Below, one piece after another: positions 36,436-45,074 of a DNA stretch of 64,000 nt. Each line of letters starts with the position of its first letter. The stretch's first letter is position 1. Origin of the DNA: Paludibacteraceae bacterium. GTDB lineage: Bacteria > Bacteroidota > Bacteroidia > Bacteroidales > Paludibacteraceae. Location: positions 62,001-126,000 of the forward strand of contig JAGBEJ010000012.1 of the NCBI GenBank assembly GCA_017937025.1. Reading direction: 5' to 3'. The position numbers and the translations under genes were made by a program. The notes under the pieces were generated by a model. That model did not search any database, had not been told where the DNA came from, and worked only from the letters and a program-made list of their open reading frames with translations.

Positions 36436-37191
36436 TCACGCCATTCCTCGCTCCGTCTTAATGGCGTTGTATGCCTCGTTGACGGCCCGGAACTTCTCGG
36501 TCGCCTTTTTCTTGACCTCCTCGCCCATAGTGTTCACCTTGTCAGGGTGATACTTCATGGCCATGCGGCGGTAAGCCTTCTTCACCTCGTCGTCGGAAGC
36601 GGAACGGCTAATCTCGAGCACATCGTAAGCCCAGTCAGCGCTCTTGGCCTTGGTCTTGCTGAACATCGACGCTATGGACGTATAGTCGGCATCGCTGATG
36701 CCCATGGCTGAAGCCACCCTCCTGATGAGGAGTATCTCAGACTGCGAAACATCATTGTCGGCGTTGGCTATGTCGAACATCAGATGGAGCATCTCCAGAC
36801 GTCCGGAATAGCTCAGATTCTGCGCTATCTGACGGGCTATGGGAATGACATCGTAGTTCTTCTTGAGCACGTCGCGCAGTATCAGAAGCGCGTCCTTAGC
36901 CTTGCTTTCGCCGTAGGTGCTCAGCAGAAACGACTTGACCACATCGAGCTCCGACTTCAGCACCTTGCCGTCAGCCTTCATCACCGCGGCTATAAACACC
37001 AGCAGCGATATGAGGAAATCGTTCGGCGCTGTACGGCGGCTGTCGTATGAGCGTTTTGCGTCACCAGAACCAATCTTCGAAGCATCACCTGCCTCAAAGA
37101 GCATCGTACCTATGATATATCCAACGACAGCGCCTATCGGTCCGCCCATGACGTAACCCAGTCCGCCAGTTATCCATTTGCCTATTCCCAT
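36436..37191 (-). CDS. TerB-like and DnaJ-domain protein (DjlA type)
   Basis: A 251-residue protein. The N-terminus (MGIGKWITGGLGYVMGGPIGAVVGYIIGTML) is a glycine-rich hydrophobic segment that could anchor it in the membrane. Residues about 65-165 are a TerB-like helical domain (DFLISLLVFIAAVMKADGKVLKSELDVVKSFL). The last 65 residues are a J domain: WAYDVLEISRSASDDEVKKAYRRMAMKYHPDKV with the essential HPD motif. This is the DjlA arrangement, a membrane-bound co-chaperone of DnaK. The start at 37191 is preferred over 37233. TGA stop. Confidence 0.88.
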   Translation of the reverse strand: MGIGKWITGGLGYVMGGPIGAVVGYIIGTMLFEAGDASKIGSGDAKRSYDSRRTAPNDFLISLLVFIAAVMKADGKVLKSELDVVKSFLLSTYGESKAKDALLILRDVLKKNYDVIPIARQIAQNLSYSGRLEMLHLMFDIANADNDVSQSEILLIRRVASAMGISDADYTSIASMFSKTKAKSADWAYDVLEISRSASDDEVKKAYRRMAMKYHPDKVNTMGEEVKKKATEKFRAVNEAYNAIKTERGMA

Positions 37192-37218
37192 AAAAAACGT
37201 CTTTATTATTATAAAAAA

Positions 37219-37251
37219 ACCGGCAAGCAACAATCAATGTCCCTTCCCGGT
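37219..37251 (-). terminator. Terminator of ilvE
   Basis: On the minus strand ACCGG...CCGGT with a long interrupted stem, followed by seven T residues. Weaker than the others. Confidence 0.55.
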
Positions 37252-37279
37252 CTTTTTATTTTGTCTTTGTATAAAAACT

Positions 37280-38293
37280 TTACTCTATGATAGTAACCCA
37301 TCCGTGAGTGTCTGGCTCGTCGCCATACTGTATGCCACGCAGGTGGTGATACAGCTTGGTGCAAACAGGACCAGGCTCGCCGAAGTGGTATGTCTTGCCC
37401 ACCTCTATGTCGTCAATCTTCTCGATTGGAGCGATAACAGCCGCTGTTCCGCATGCTCCAGCCTCCTCGAATGTCTCAAGTTCCTCAACAGGAATCTGAC
37501 GGCGCTCCACCTTCATTCCCATATCCTCGGCCAGCTGCATAAGGCTGCGGTTGGTTATGGATGGAAGGATTGAAGTTGACTTTGGTGTCACGTATGTATT
37601 ATTCTTGATACCGAAGAAGTTGGCAGCGCCAGCCTCATCGATGTACTTCTTCTCCTTAGAGTCGAGATAGAACTCGCAGCTGTAGCCCAAGTCGTGAGCC
37701 TCCTTGTTGGCTCTCAGGGAAGCCGCGTAGTTGCCGCCCACCTTGAAGCATCCTGTGCCGAGCGGAGCAGCGCGGTCATACTGTCTGATTATGACATAAG
37801 GAGTAGCAGCGAAGCCACCCTTGAAGTATGGTCCTACTGGTGTTACAAACACGATGAATGTGTATTCTTTAGCTGGGTGTACACCTACCTGCGCGCCTGT
37901 GCCGATAAGCACTGGACGGATGTAAAGTGTCGCACCACTCTCGTATGGAGGGAGGAATCTCTCGTTCAGTTTAACAACCTTCTTAACGGCAGCCTCGAAC
38001 TTCTCTGTTGGAAGCTCTGGCATAAGTGTGCCACGGCATGTTGACTGCATTCTCTCCGCATTGTCCTTGACACGGAACACACGGATCTTTCCGTCCTTGC
38101 CTCTGTATGCCTTCAAGCCCTCGAAGCACTCCTGTCCATAATGCAGACAAGTCGCAGCCATGTGCATGTTTATATATTCACTTGATGAGATCTCCATCTC
38201 ACCCCACTTGCCGTCACGATAAGTATAACGTACGTTATAATCTGTCTTTCTGTAGCCAAAACCAATGTTTGACCAATCTAATTCCTCATTCAT
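37280..38293 (-). CDS. ilvE: Branched-chain amino acid aminotransferase
   Basis: A 337-residue class IV PLP aminotransferase for the last step of Leu, Ile and Val synthesis. Conserved features: WSNIGFGYRKTDYNVRYTYRDGKW at the start, HYGQECFEGLKAYRG, the RPVLIGTGAQVGVHPA region, the PLP Lys in CFKVGGNYAASL, EAGAANFFGIKNN, and LPSITNRSLMQLAEDMG. It belongs to the larger subgroup (about 340-360 residues) rather than the Escherichia coli type. leuB lies 24 kb away, so the pathway genes are scattered. Confidence 0.93.
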   Translation of the reverse strand: MNEELDWSNIGFGYRKTDYNVRYTYRDGKWGEMEISSSEYINMHMAATCLHYGQECFEGLKAYRGKDGKIRVFRVKDNAERMQSTCRGTLMPELPTEKFEAAVKKVVKLNERFLPPYESGATLYIRPVLIGTGAQVGVHPAKEYTFIVFVTPVGPYFKGGFAATPYVIIRQYDRAAPLGTGCFKVGGNYAASLRANKEAHDLGYSCEFYLDSKEKKYIDEAGAANFFGIKNNTYVTPKSTSILPSITNRSLMQLAEDMGMKVERRQIPVEELETFEEAGACGTAAVIAPIEKIDDIEVGKTYHFGEPGPVCTKLYHHLRGIQYGDEPDTHGWVTIIE

Positions 38294-38321
38294 TGATATG
38301 CTGTTTTTTTAATCGTAAGCA

Positions 38322-38329
38322 CAAATCTA
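38322..38329 (-). promoter_or_regulatory. -7 element of ilvE
   Basis: On the minus strand TAGATTTG, 28 bases before the ATG. Confidence 0.5.
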
Positions 38330-38333
38330 CACA

Positions 38334-38372
38334 AAAAGCGCCGTCATTGTTCCTTTACGACACGCTTTTTTA
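38334..38372 (-). terminator. Terminator overlapping the end of the T9SS protease gene
   Basis: On the minus strand AAAAAGCG/CGCTTTTT arms with an inner GTCG/TGAC pairing; the 5' arm starts within the stop codon. Confidence 0.55.
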
Positions 38373-40493
38373 TTCTGCGACCACCAACTTGCCAACAAAG
38401 GCGCTGTTTTCACTTATAACCTTCAATACGTAAACGCCAGTCTGAAGACTTGAGACGTTTACGTCTATCTCTGATGTCTCGCTATACGCATGCAACGAAA
38501 TCAACTTGCGCAAGTTCAAGTCATAAACCTCTATTTGGCATTTACCCAACGGCTCCTCGCCAGCGCTAAGCTTTACATTGCCGCTTTTTCGGCTGACAGG
38601 GTTTGGACTTATCGACAAGCTTGCCTTCTTCACCATAGCCTCATTTGTTGACACTCTCGACGAGTTAGGACTCACCACTGCGTCTATCCACACAACGTTC
38701 TGAGCGCTTCCTGCGTCAGTCAGGGTCTTCCACTCGTCATTGACCTTGGCATAAGCCACGGCCGATGGAGCCGCCGTTTGAGCCGCGTATGGCACGAACT
38801 GTCCGCTTGTGGAATACGCCACATAGAAATTATTGCCGACCGGCACCGGATTGTCAAATCTTATATACGTATCGGCGTTTTTAATGCCTGTCTTGGCTGC
38901 GTATTTAAAATAGCCAGAACTTACTATCCACTCCGCCGTGTTTGGTGTTGACACACTGTGGGTGTAGATAGGTGCGGCATCCAAGTCATTGTAGATGTAA
39001 ATCTCGTTCGGAAGATAGTTTGTCGATGCCACGACATAAACGCCGTACAGATAGCCTTCGCTTTCCGACGAGAATGCCTGCGCCACCATCGATGCCCCGG
39101 CAGGAGCCGAGAAGGTGTTGGTGAAAGCATCTTCGGCAGTGAGGTTTGTCATGCGTCGGCACGAGTCAGCGCCGTAAGGGTTTACACCGTCGAGCACCGT
39201 CAGTGATGTGTTGTCAGGATCGAGCCACGCCTTGAGCTGCTTGCCGGACTCGCTGTAGGTGTTCCAAGCAAGGTTCAGTTTCACAAACAAGTCATTGGTT
39301 GGTACCGCACATGTGGAACTGCCGCCCGAAAGCACGCCGATAACTCTGTGATAATAGTCGAACAACGGCGCTCCTGACGAGCCGCCCTCTGTGGTGCCAA
39401 TCTTCCAACGGCTAACGAGCCAGTGTCCGTCCGGATAAAGGCTGGAACCTGTACTGGAATCTTTGAATGTCGCTGTGGAAAGCGTGTTGACGGTCTTAGC
39501 CAACCTCTTCACAGTGCCCGAAGGATGATGAATGGCATAAGCCGGCACGTATGGATTTGTCGTGAGCGACCATCCTGCGTAATAAACACGCGCATCTCTC
39601 TCGGGCATAGACGATAGCTCGGAAAGCGAGAAGTCCAAATCTGACGAAACCGCTCTGAGGTAAGGCACAACGCTGTAGGTCTCCATAGAGCCTCTGATGT
39701 CCGAATTGCCAAGCGGCGACGCGTAGTTGAAGTATATGACTGCTGTGTTTGCTTCTTCATTAGAACTGAGACAATGGCCTGCCGTCAGAAAGTAAGGACG
39801 GGTGTGGCCTGCCGCATTGTTCATCAACACTCCCGAACACGAGTAAACACTCGAACCAGAGGCATACAGCACAAGACCTACCGCCTGAGACATCGCTTCC
39901 AAATCGCCCATGCCGTAGTCGCTGCAAGCGTCACTTGTCGATGAGTTCTGATAAGGCAAACGGCGGAAATCCTTGTAGCCCTGATTCACACGGCCGAGCG
40001 TCAGTTTGCGCGACGAGCTGCTGCGACCATTAGTCACAAGACTAACCTGTGCCTTTGCGCCGTCTATCATAGCTGTCGGCAGCACGCCAGACTCATGGTT
40101 GTCCGCCGATGTGTAAGGGCCGAGAAAAACACCGTCCACGCCAACGATGAAAAGCGTGTCGCCCGGCAGCAAGTGGAATTTGCTGAAGAACAGGCTTATG
40201 TTCATGGCATTGCCAGCATCCACGTCATACGTCAGAATCTCCTTGCCGGACGGAGCCACAGTACGCTCCGCATAGTCCAAAAGCGAGATTTCAGTCTCCG
40301 TAGAGACAGCGACTCTGAATGGCGCAAGCGTGGCGCGTTCGGCCGACGAGCGGAACATCGTCGCTACCTTGTGGCTATTTCTCGCATCGTCCTCAGCTTG
40401 CAGCGAGTCTATGTTAAGATCAGGCAGACGGAGTCCGGCAACGCTATACAGCGACATCGCCACTGAAAATGCTATTATTGTAAGTTTACGCAT
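38370..40493 (-). CDS. Trypsin-like serine endopeptidase with T9SS C-terminal sorting domain
   Basis: A 707-residue secreted protease. Signal peptide MRKLTIIAFSVAMSLYSVAG; propeptide to about 195; trypsin-like domain of the lysyl-endopeptidase/V8 type with His in YFLTAGHCLSS, Asp in SSDLDFSLSEL and Ser in TTEGGSSGAPLFDYYHRVIGV. A domain of unknown type follows (about 450-620), and the last 80 residues are a type A T9SS sorting domain: SLSISPNPVSRKSG, CQIEVYDLNLRKL and LQTGVYVLKVISENSAFVGKLVV. It is thus likely exported through the por machinery encoded 15 kb away. It starts two codons after the WbqC stop, in one operon with lepB. Confidence 0.9.
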   Translation of the reverse strand: MRKLTIIAFSVAMSLYSVAGLRLPDLNIDSLQAEDDARNSHKVATMFRSSAERATLAPFRVAVSTETEISLLDYAERTVAPSGKEILTYDVDAGNAMNISLFFSKFHLLPGDTLFIVGVDGVFLGPYTSADNHESGVLPTAMIDGAKAQVSLVTNGRSSSSRKLTLGRVNQGYKDFRRLPYQNSSTSDACSDYGMGDLEAMSQAVGLVLYASGSSVYSCSGVLMNNAAGHTRPYFLTAGHCLSSNEEANTAVIYFNYASPLGNSDIRGSMETYSVVPYLRAVSSDLDFSLSELSSMPERDARVYYAGWSLTTNPYVPAYAIHHPSGTVKRLAKTVNTLSTATFKDSSTGSSLYPDGHWLVSRWKIGTTEGGSSGAPLFDYYHRVIGVLSGGSSTCAVPTNDLFVKLNLAWNTYSESGKQLKAWLDPDNTSLTVLDGVNPYGADSCRRMTNLTAEDAFTNTFSAPAGASMVAQAFSSESEGYLYGVYVVASTNYLPNEIYIYNDLDAAPIYTHSVSTPNTAEWIVSSGYFKYAAKTGIKNADTYIRFDNPVPVGNNFYVAYSTSGQFVPYAAQTAAPSAVAYAKVNDEWKTLTDAGSAQNVVWIDAVVSPNSSRVSTNEAMVKKASLSISPNPVSRKSGNVKLSAGEEPLGKCQIEVYDLNLRKLISLHAYSETSEIDVNVSSLQTGVYVLKVISENSAFVGKLVVAE

Positions 40494-40496
40494 ATC

Positions 40497-41141
40497 CTAT
40501 TGTTTTAAACTGTCTCTCAGGACTACTCGCGACTCCGGTCCGAGATTGAACAGCAAGTCCAAAATGCTCAGATTCGGCTGGAACCCGTATCTCTCCGAGA
40601 ACACCTGATAATATTCCTTCTGACAGAAATCATCCAAATGCGTCTTCGGCGTTATCTGATTTTTTAAGTCCAGTTCCACGGTCTGTGCCGGTATGTATGT
40701 CTCGCTGACGTTTATCGTCACATCGTCCATCATCAGCAACCTGTTGACTATGTCCATCGCCTCGGCGTTCAAATCGACAAGATAGTCAAATTTTCTTTCA
40801 AACAAGGGTTTTATGTCATCTTCGTAATACTCGAAGAACGGCGACATGTTGTAAGCCGAGACGAGACTCTGCCAATGCACATGCTTCCAGTTGTCGTCGT
40901 ACGACACCTTCAGGTCCTTCATGGCAGCGTGGGTCAGGTCGGCATCATCGGACGACGACCGGCTCAGCGGCACTGTCAGCGCCATCACGCCATTGGCCGA
41001 CAGAATGCTGCACTTGTTCCTGTAGGAGCGCTTCACATAATGCTCGCCCACATCCACCGTCATGCCGCCATACTTCATCATCACGCTGTAATACTCTATC
41101 GGCGCGAAATACGACGAATATAGAACTGGCAGATTCTCCAT
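40497..41141 (-). CDS. WbqC family protein
   Basis: A 214-residue WbqC-like protein. Family features are YFAPIEYYSVMMKYGGMTVD at the start, then HYVKRSYRNKCSILSANGVMALTVPL, the central WKHVHWQSLVSAYNMSPFFEYYEDDI and the C-terminal GFQPNLSILDLLFNLGPES. WbqC proteins occur in O-antigen clusters, and in Bacteroidota next to lepB as here; the activity is unknown. The stop is TAG, and the next gene's ATG lies in the same frame two codons on. Four bases separate it from lepB. Confidence 0.88.
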   Translation of the reverse strand: MENLPVLYSSYFAPIEYYSVMMKYGGMTVDVGEHYVKRSYRNKCSILSANGVMALTVPLSRSSSDDADLTHAAMKDLKVSYDDNWKHVHWQSLVSAYNMSPFFEYYEDDIKPLFERKFDYLVDLNAEAMDIVNRLLMMDDVTINVSETYIPAQTVELDLKNQITPKTHLDDFCQKEYYQVFSERYGFQPNLSILDLLFNLGPESRVVLRDSLKQ

Positions 41142-41145
41142 AACA

Positions 41146-42624
41146 CTACTCGCCTGCCGACTTGAAGAAACGGTCCCATCTTATCCAGCCGTCAAAGAGT
41201 CCCTTGTCCGGGTTAAGCGACAGCCACACGAACAGCGGCTTGCCCACGATATGATCCTCCGGCACATAGCCCCATATTCTGGAGTCGGCTGAGTTGTGGC
41301 GGTTGTCGCCCATCATCCAGTAGTAATCCATCTGGAACGTGTATTTGTCAGCCTTCTTGCCGTTGATGAACACCTCGCCGTTTCTCACTTCCAGCTTGTT
41401 GCCCTCGTAGTTTCTTATTATGCGCTCGTAGAGCGGCAGGTTGTCCTTGTTTATAGCCACGGTCGCGCCTCTCGCAGGTATGTAGATTGGTCCGTAGTTG
41501 TCCACGGTCCATTCCCTGTTGTATCCGGCTGGGAATGTCGGTCCGCCGCCTCTTGTGAACTCTGCCACGTTGAGCTCGCGCACTTCCTTCACTCCGGCTA
41601 TTTTTCTCATGGCCTTCTGGTCGTCGAGTGTGAGCGGCAGCAGGTAGATGTTGTCGCCAACAGAGTCGCAGCCCATGTAGGCTCTGTCGGAATTCTCGTT
41701 GCTTATCTCCAGTTCGTCGTAGTCCTTCTGGCTAAGCCTGTTCGATGACACGACCTTGCAGAAGTACTGCACACCCGGCTGACGCTGCTGGCGCTTGCCG
41801 TTGATGTAGAGCTCGCGGTCGATTATCTGCAGCGTGTCGCCCGGCAGTCCGACGCATCTCTTTATGTAGTTCTCGCGGCGGTCCACAGGTCTATAGACTA
41901 TCTCGCCGTAAACCTGCTTGTTCTGTCTTACCACCTCTCTGCCGAGGCTCAGCAGGAAGTCTCTCACGCTGCTGCCCGAAGCCTCTATCTCCTCGAGTGT
42001 TATGCCTTTGCTGTTTATCACCTCAAGACCAGCCTCATAGCACAGACTTTCGTAGTCCTGAGCCTGGGCGTTGACTGCCACCGAGTCGCCAGCCGGAAAG
42101 TTGAACACCACGATGTCATTGCGCTCCACGCAGCCCAAGCCAGGCAGACGACGCGACTTCCACTGTATGCTCTCGATGTACGATTTGCAGTTGAAGAACG
42201 GGAACGTGTGCTGCACCAGCGGGAAAGAGAACGGCGTGTTTGGCGTTCTCGGACCGTACGCCACCTTGCTGACGAGCAGATGGTCGCCCACAAGCAGCGT
42301 TTTCTCCAGAGAACTTGACGGTATCTTGTAATTCTGGAAAATGTACAAGTTGATGAAATAGACCGCCACCAGAGCGAACACTATCGCATCAACCCACTCG
42401 AAAAACTTTCTGAGACTTGGATTCTTGATGTCCTGCCACCATGTCCATGGCAATATCCTCGATATGTATATGTCGAAGTCCAGCAACAGCAGCAGAAGCA
42501 GCCACGGATTGCTCATCCACACTACAAAAGCGAGGATTATCAGACCGACTATTCCGAACTTGACCCATCGGCTCACAGCGGCCGTCTTTATGTTCTCTAT
42601 AGCTTTGTCTTTTGAAAAAAACAT
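41146..42624 (-). CDS. lepB: Signal peptidase I
   Basis: A 492-residue type I signal peptidase, longer than usual because of extra hydrophobic N-terminal segments and an insertion, as in other Bacteroidota. The start at 42624 (MFFSKDKAIENI) is preferred; an upstream Met at 42675 lies within the dapB terminator. Catalytic Ser is in YKIPSSSLEKTLLVGDHLLVSK, the catalytic Lys in ENYIKRCVGLPGDTLQI, and the last box is YWMMGDNRHNSADSRIWG. It cleaves Sec signal peptides, including those of the exported proteins here. Ends in TAG; WbqC starts four bases on. Confidence 0.92.
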   Translation of the reverse strand: MFFSKDKAIENIKTAAVSRWVKFGIVGLIILAFVVWMSNPWLLLLLLLDFDIYISRILPWTWWQDIKNPSLRKFFEWVDAIVFALVAVYFINLYIFQNYKIPSSSLEKTLLVGDHLLVSKVAYGPRTPNTPFSFPLVQHTFPFFNCKSYIESIQWKSRRLPGLGCVERNDIVVFNFPAGDSVAVNAQAQDYESLCYEAGLEVINSKGITLEEIEASGSSVRDFLLSLGREVVRQNKQVYGEIVYRPVDRRENYIKRCVGLPGDTLQIIDRELYINGKRQQRQPGVQYFCKVVSSNRLSQKDYDELEISNENSDRAYMGCDSVGDNIYLLPLTLDDQKAMRKIAGVKEVRELNVAEFTRGGGPTFPAGYNREWTVDNYGPIYIPARGATVAINKDNLPLYERIIRNYEGNKLEVRNGEVFINGKKADKYTFQMDYYWMMGDNRHNSADSRIWGYVPEDHIVGKPLFVWLSLNPDKGLFDGWIRWDRFFKSAGE

Positions 42625-42647
42625 CGTTTGCCCGTTTTTATAGCAAA

Positions 42648-42684
42648 AGCACTTCACCAGCCCATGTCTGGCCAACGAAGTGCT
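42648..42684 (-). terminator. Terminator of dapB
   Basis: On the minus strand AGCACTTC...GAAGTGCT with an inner GGCCAG/CTGG pairing, followed by TTTTG. Confidence 0.75.
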
Positions 42685-42705
42685 CTGTGCAAAGTTTTCT
42701 TATTC

Positions 42706-43422
42706 TTAGAAATCAAAAATACTCTTCATGTCGTAGAATCCCTTCTTGCCGGCGAGGAACTCCGCTGCTATGACTGCTCCGAGCGCGAATCCGGCTCTGC
42801 TCTTAGCCTCGTGTGTTATGGTTATGCTGTCCACCTCGCTGTCGTAGTGTATGATGTGAGTTCCTGGCACCTCGCCCTCTCTCACTGCCTTGATGGCTAT
42901 TTCGCTGTCATTCTCTGCCTTGTCCAGCTTCCACGAGCACTTCCTGTCCAGATTGTCGAGTATGCCCTCAGCCAGTGTTATGGCTGTGCCGCTTGGCGCG
43001 TCGAGCTTGTGGATGTGGTGAATCTCGGTCATGTCCACATCGTACATCTTGAAGTTGTTCATTATCTTGGCGAGGTACTTGTTCAGGGCGAAGAAGATGT
43101 TCACGCCCACCGAGAAGTTCGACGACCACAGTAATGCGCCGTCAGCTTTCTTCATCTCCTCCTTCACCTTGTCCATCTCCTTGGTCCAGCCTGTCGTGCC
43201 GCTCACCACTGGCACTCCTGCCGCGAAGCAGTTGAGTATGTTGCCCACAGCCGACTCCGGACGCGAGAACTCGATTGCCACGTCAGCGCTCTTGAACGCC
43301 TCGCCCTTTATGTCGTCGTAGTTGTTTATGTCTATCGTAGCCACTATCTCGTGACCTCTTTTCTTAGCCTGCTCCTCTATTATGTGGCCCATCTTGCCGT
43401 AGCCTACTAATGCTATTTTCAT
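42706..43422 (-). CDS. dapB: 4-hydroxy-tetrahydrodipicolinate reductase
   Basis: A 238-residue reductase of the lysine/diaminopimelate pathway. NAD(P)H motif: MKIALVGYGKMGHIIEEQAK (GYGKMG). Then VAIEFSRPESAVGN, the GVPVVSGTTGW loop, WSSNFSVGVNIFFALN with conserved Ser-Asn-Phe-Ser, and the signature EIHHIHKLDAPSGTAITLAEG with catalytic His and Lys. Length is typical. Its ATG overlaps the stop of the preceding barrel-like gene. Confidence 0.95.
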   Translation of the reverse strand: MKIALVGYGKMGHIIEEQAKKRGHEIVATIDINNYDDIKGEAFKSADVAIEFSRPESAVGNILNCFAAGVPVVSGTTGWTKEMDKVKEEMKKADGALLWSSNFSVGVNIFFALNKYLAKIMNNFKMYDVDMTEIHHIHKLDAPSGTAITLAEGILDNLDRKCSWKLDKAENDSEIAIKAVREGEVPGTHIIHYDSEVDSITITHEAKSRAGFALGAVIAAEFLAGKKGFYDMKSIFDF

Positions 43423-44111
43423 CGTCTTTCTATGTTATTGTTTGTGTTTGTTGTTTTCTGTTTACTCTTGCCGAGTGGGAAATACGCTCCGAGACTCAGC
43501 TTTATGTCAACCGGGAAGTCCTTAGCCCAGCTTGGCACTGCGTCACCGCTCTCCACGACATAGCCCAGTCCGAATGTTCCGTAGAACCAGCCTGTCACGT
43601 TGCGGTAGGTCACGCTCGGACCGACAACGAGGTTCTCATGCCCCCAGAAATAATTCTTGTTGTCTGGCACGAATCCCGTGTACCACGCCTGTATGCTTGC
43701 GTACGAGCTCCTGATTGTAGGGAAGAAATGGACATTAAATCCCACCGACGCACCGCAGAATCCAGCGCCTATCTGCACACCGCACCTCTTGCCCAAATAC
43801 CTCTCGTACTCCACGCCCACAGCCGACGAACCGCCAGCCAGCAGACCCACGCTCAGGGCGTTCTTCTTGTCGATGCCCGGAGTCTCAGGGTTGTAGGTTA
43901 TGTTGTAACGGTAGTTGAATACGTTCTGACGCGCTATGGCTGTGTCCACCTTCACGCCGTCCTTCTCGTAGCGGAAGAATACGTTGTCCTCGTCCTCGCC
44001 TGTGATGTAGCAGTTGTACTTGTTGCCGTAGTTGTCCACTACAACGTCCTGCGCCGCCGCTCCCATCGCCATGGCTGTCAACGAGATAAATAAAAGCAAT
44101 ATCTTTTTCAT
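43419..44111 (-). CDS. Secreted protein with predicted outer membrane beta-barrel
   Basis: A 230-residue protein with signal peptide MKKILLLFISLTAMAMGAAAQ (start at 44111; a Met at 44165 overlaps the promoter). The early part contains VVVDNYGNKYNCYITGEDEDNVFFRYEKDG, a short SH3-like strand region seen in related Bacteroidales proteins. The rest alternates hydrophobic and polar residues with Gly and aromatic turns (LSVGLLAGGSSAVGVEYERYLG, GWFYGTFGLGYVVESG, KLSLGAYFPLG), consistent with a small barrel. The C-terminal tail is Asn-rich. Function unknown. Its TGA overlaps dapB. Confidence 0.7.
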   Translation of the reverse strand: MKKILLLFISLTAMAMGAAAQDVVVDNYGNKYNCYITGEDEDNVFFRYEKDGVKVDTAIARQNVFNYRYNITYNPETPGIDKKNALSVGLLAGGSSAVGVEYERYLGKRCGVQIGAGFCGASVGFNVHFFPTIRSSYASIQAWYTGFVPDNKNYFWGHENLVVGPSVTYRNVTGWFYGTFGLGYVVESGDAVPSWAKDFPVDIKLSLGAYFPLGKSKQKTTNTNNNIERR

Positions 44112-44135
44112 TCGCCTTTCTTTGGAATATAGATG

Positions 44136-44143
44136 CAAATATA
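44136..44143 (-). promoter_or_regulatory. -7 element of the barrel-dapB pair
   Basis: On the minus strand TATATTTG, 25 bases before the ATG. Confidence 0.55.
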
Positions 44144-44251
44144 AGTAATAATTTATAATCCTCAACTTAGGCTGCCGCTACGCCCCACTGACGTTTGTAT
44201 ACGTACTCCACATTTTGCTTATCCTCCGCTTCTTTTGTTTCCTGTTAACAA

Positions 44252-44283
44252 AATAGCCGAGGCACACATGAACCTCGGCTATT
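44252..44283. terminator. Terminator of the 44.3 kb lipoprotein
   Basis: AATAGCCGAGG and CCTCGGCTATT form an 11-bp perfect stem; on the minus strand TTTTG follows. Confidence 0.85.
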
Positions 44284-44300
44284 ATTTTCGAATATATATT

Positions 44301-44876
44301 CTACAACTCTTCGTTAGCCTCATTATCAAACTTATTTGTTGCATAAGTCAAAGCTGCTGAATACCATATCTCGTTACCAATAGACTCATATTTACTATAA
44401 GTGACTCTAACTTCACTACCTTGTTTATCATATCCTTTATATGCTTCATAAACCAATGTGTCTGAAGGTTCATACAATTCTAATTTATATTTCTTCTGAA
44501 CAGCAGATTTAATTTCCTCATATCTTTTTTTCGCCGCCTCTTTACTTTTAAAAGGAGTGTAAAACCTAATAGCACCTAATTTCCCATTAACATAAGAGGT
44601 ATTCACATATTCCCAACTCATATCACCAAATGAGAAGAACTCTAGTTTTTTATGGCCAAAAGAGACCCAACTCCTTGTCATATAACTAATATCTGGGACT
44701 AAATCATTTTCAGAGAATTTTCTTATTACTGTTCCTATAGAATCTCCAAACATTGCACCCATAAAAGTGTCTTGAATTTTTTCATTCAGTCCTGCTTGTT
44801 CTTGCTGTCCTTTTGAACATGACCAAACGGACAAAGCTAACAATGCACAAATAAATAATCTAATACTCTTTTTCAT
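44301..44876 (-). CDS. Predicted lipoprotein, function unknown
   Basis: A 191-residue protein with signal peptide and lipobox (LSVWSC, lipidated Cys at 20) followed by SKGQQEQ. The mature part has a conserved-looking start (QDTFMGAMFGDSIGTVIRKFSEN), then alternating strands and Lys-rich helices; AKKRYEEIKSAVQKKYKLELYEPS resembles small periplasmic alpha-beta domains. No family recognised. Codon use is AT-rich, like the nuclease genes to its right, so it may be part of the same acquired block. Ends in TAG. Confidence 0.65.
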   Translation of the reverse strand: MKKSIRLFICALLALSVWSCSKGQQEQAGLNEKIQDTFMGAMFGDSIGTVIRKFSENDLVPDISYMTRSWVSFGHKKLEFFSFGDMSWEYVNTSYVNGKLGAIRFYTPFKSKEAAKKRYEEIKSAVQKKYKLELYEPSDTLVYEAYKGYDKQGSEVRVTYSKYESIGNEIWYSAALTYATNKFDNEANEEL

Positions 44877-44912
44877 CTGTATAGTTAGTATTATAAAGCT
44901 GTTTTACGGATG

Positions 44913-44920
44913 CAAATATA
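44913..44920 (-). promoter_or_regulatory. -7 element of the 44.3 kb lipoprotein gene
   Basis: On the minus strand TATATTTG, 37 bases before the ATG. The rest of the gap 44921-45074 is AT-rich and I see nothing else in it. Confidence 0.5.
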
Positions 44921-45074
44921 TGTATTAATTCACAATACTAAACACAGTTATAGCCTCACGCTTCAAGCAACAACTTGTGCCAAGCCTCATACTCGAACAG
45001 TTGGTATAATTATGAATTTAGTATAGGTGACCTTTGCATTAGCACTGAGAATCGTTTTTCAGTTCTAATTAACT

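Noticed and set aside
38370..41141. WbqC-protease fusion protein
   Set aside because: The two frames are in phase but separated by TAG, and the protease begins with a perfect signal peptide two codons later.
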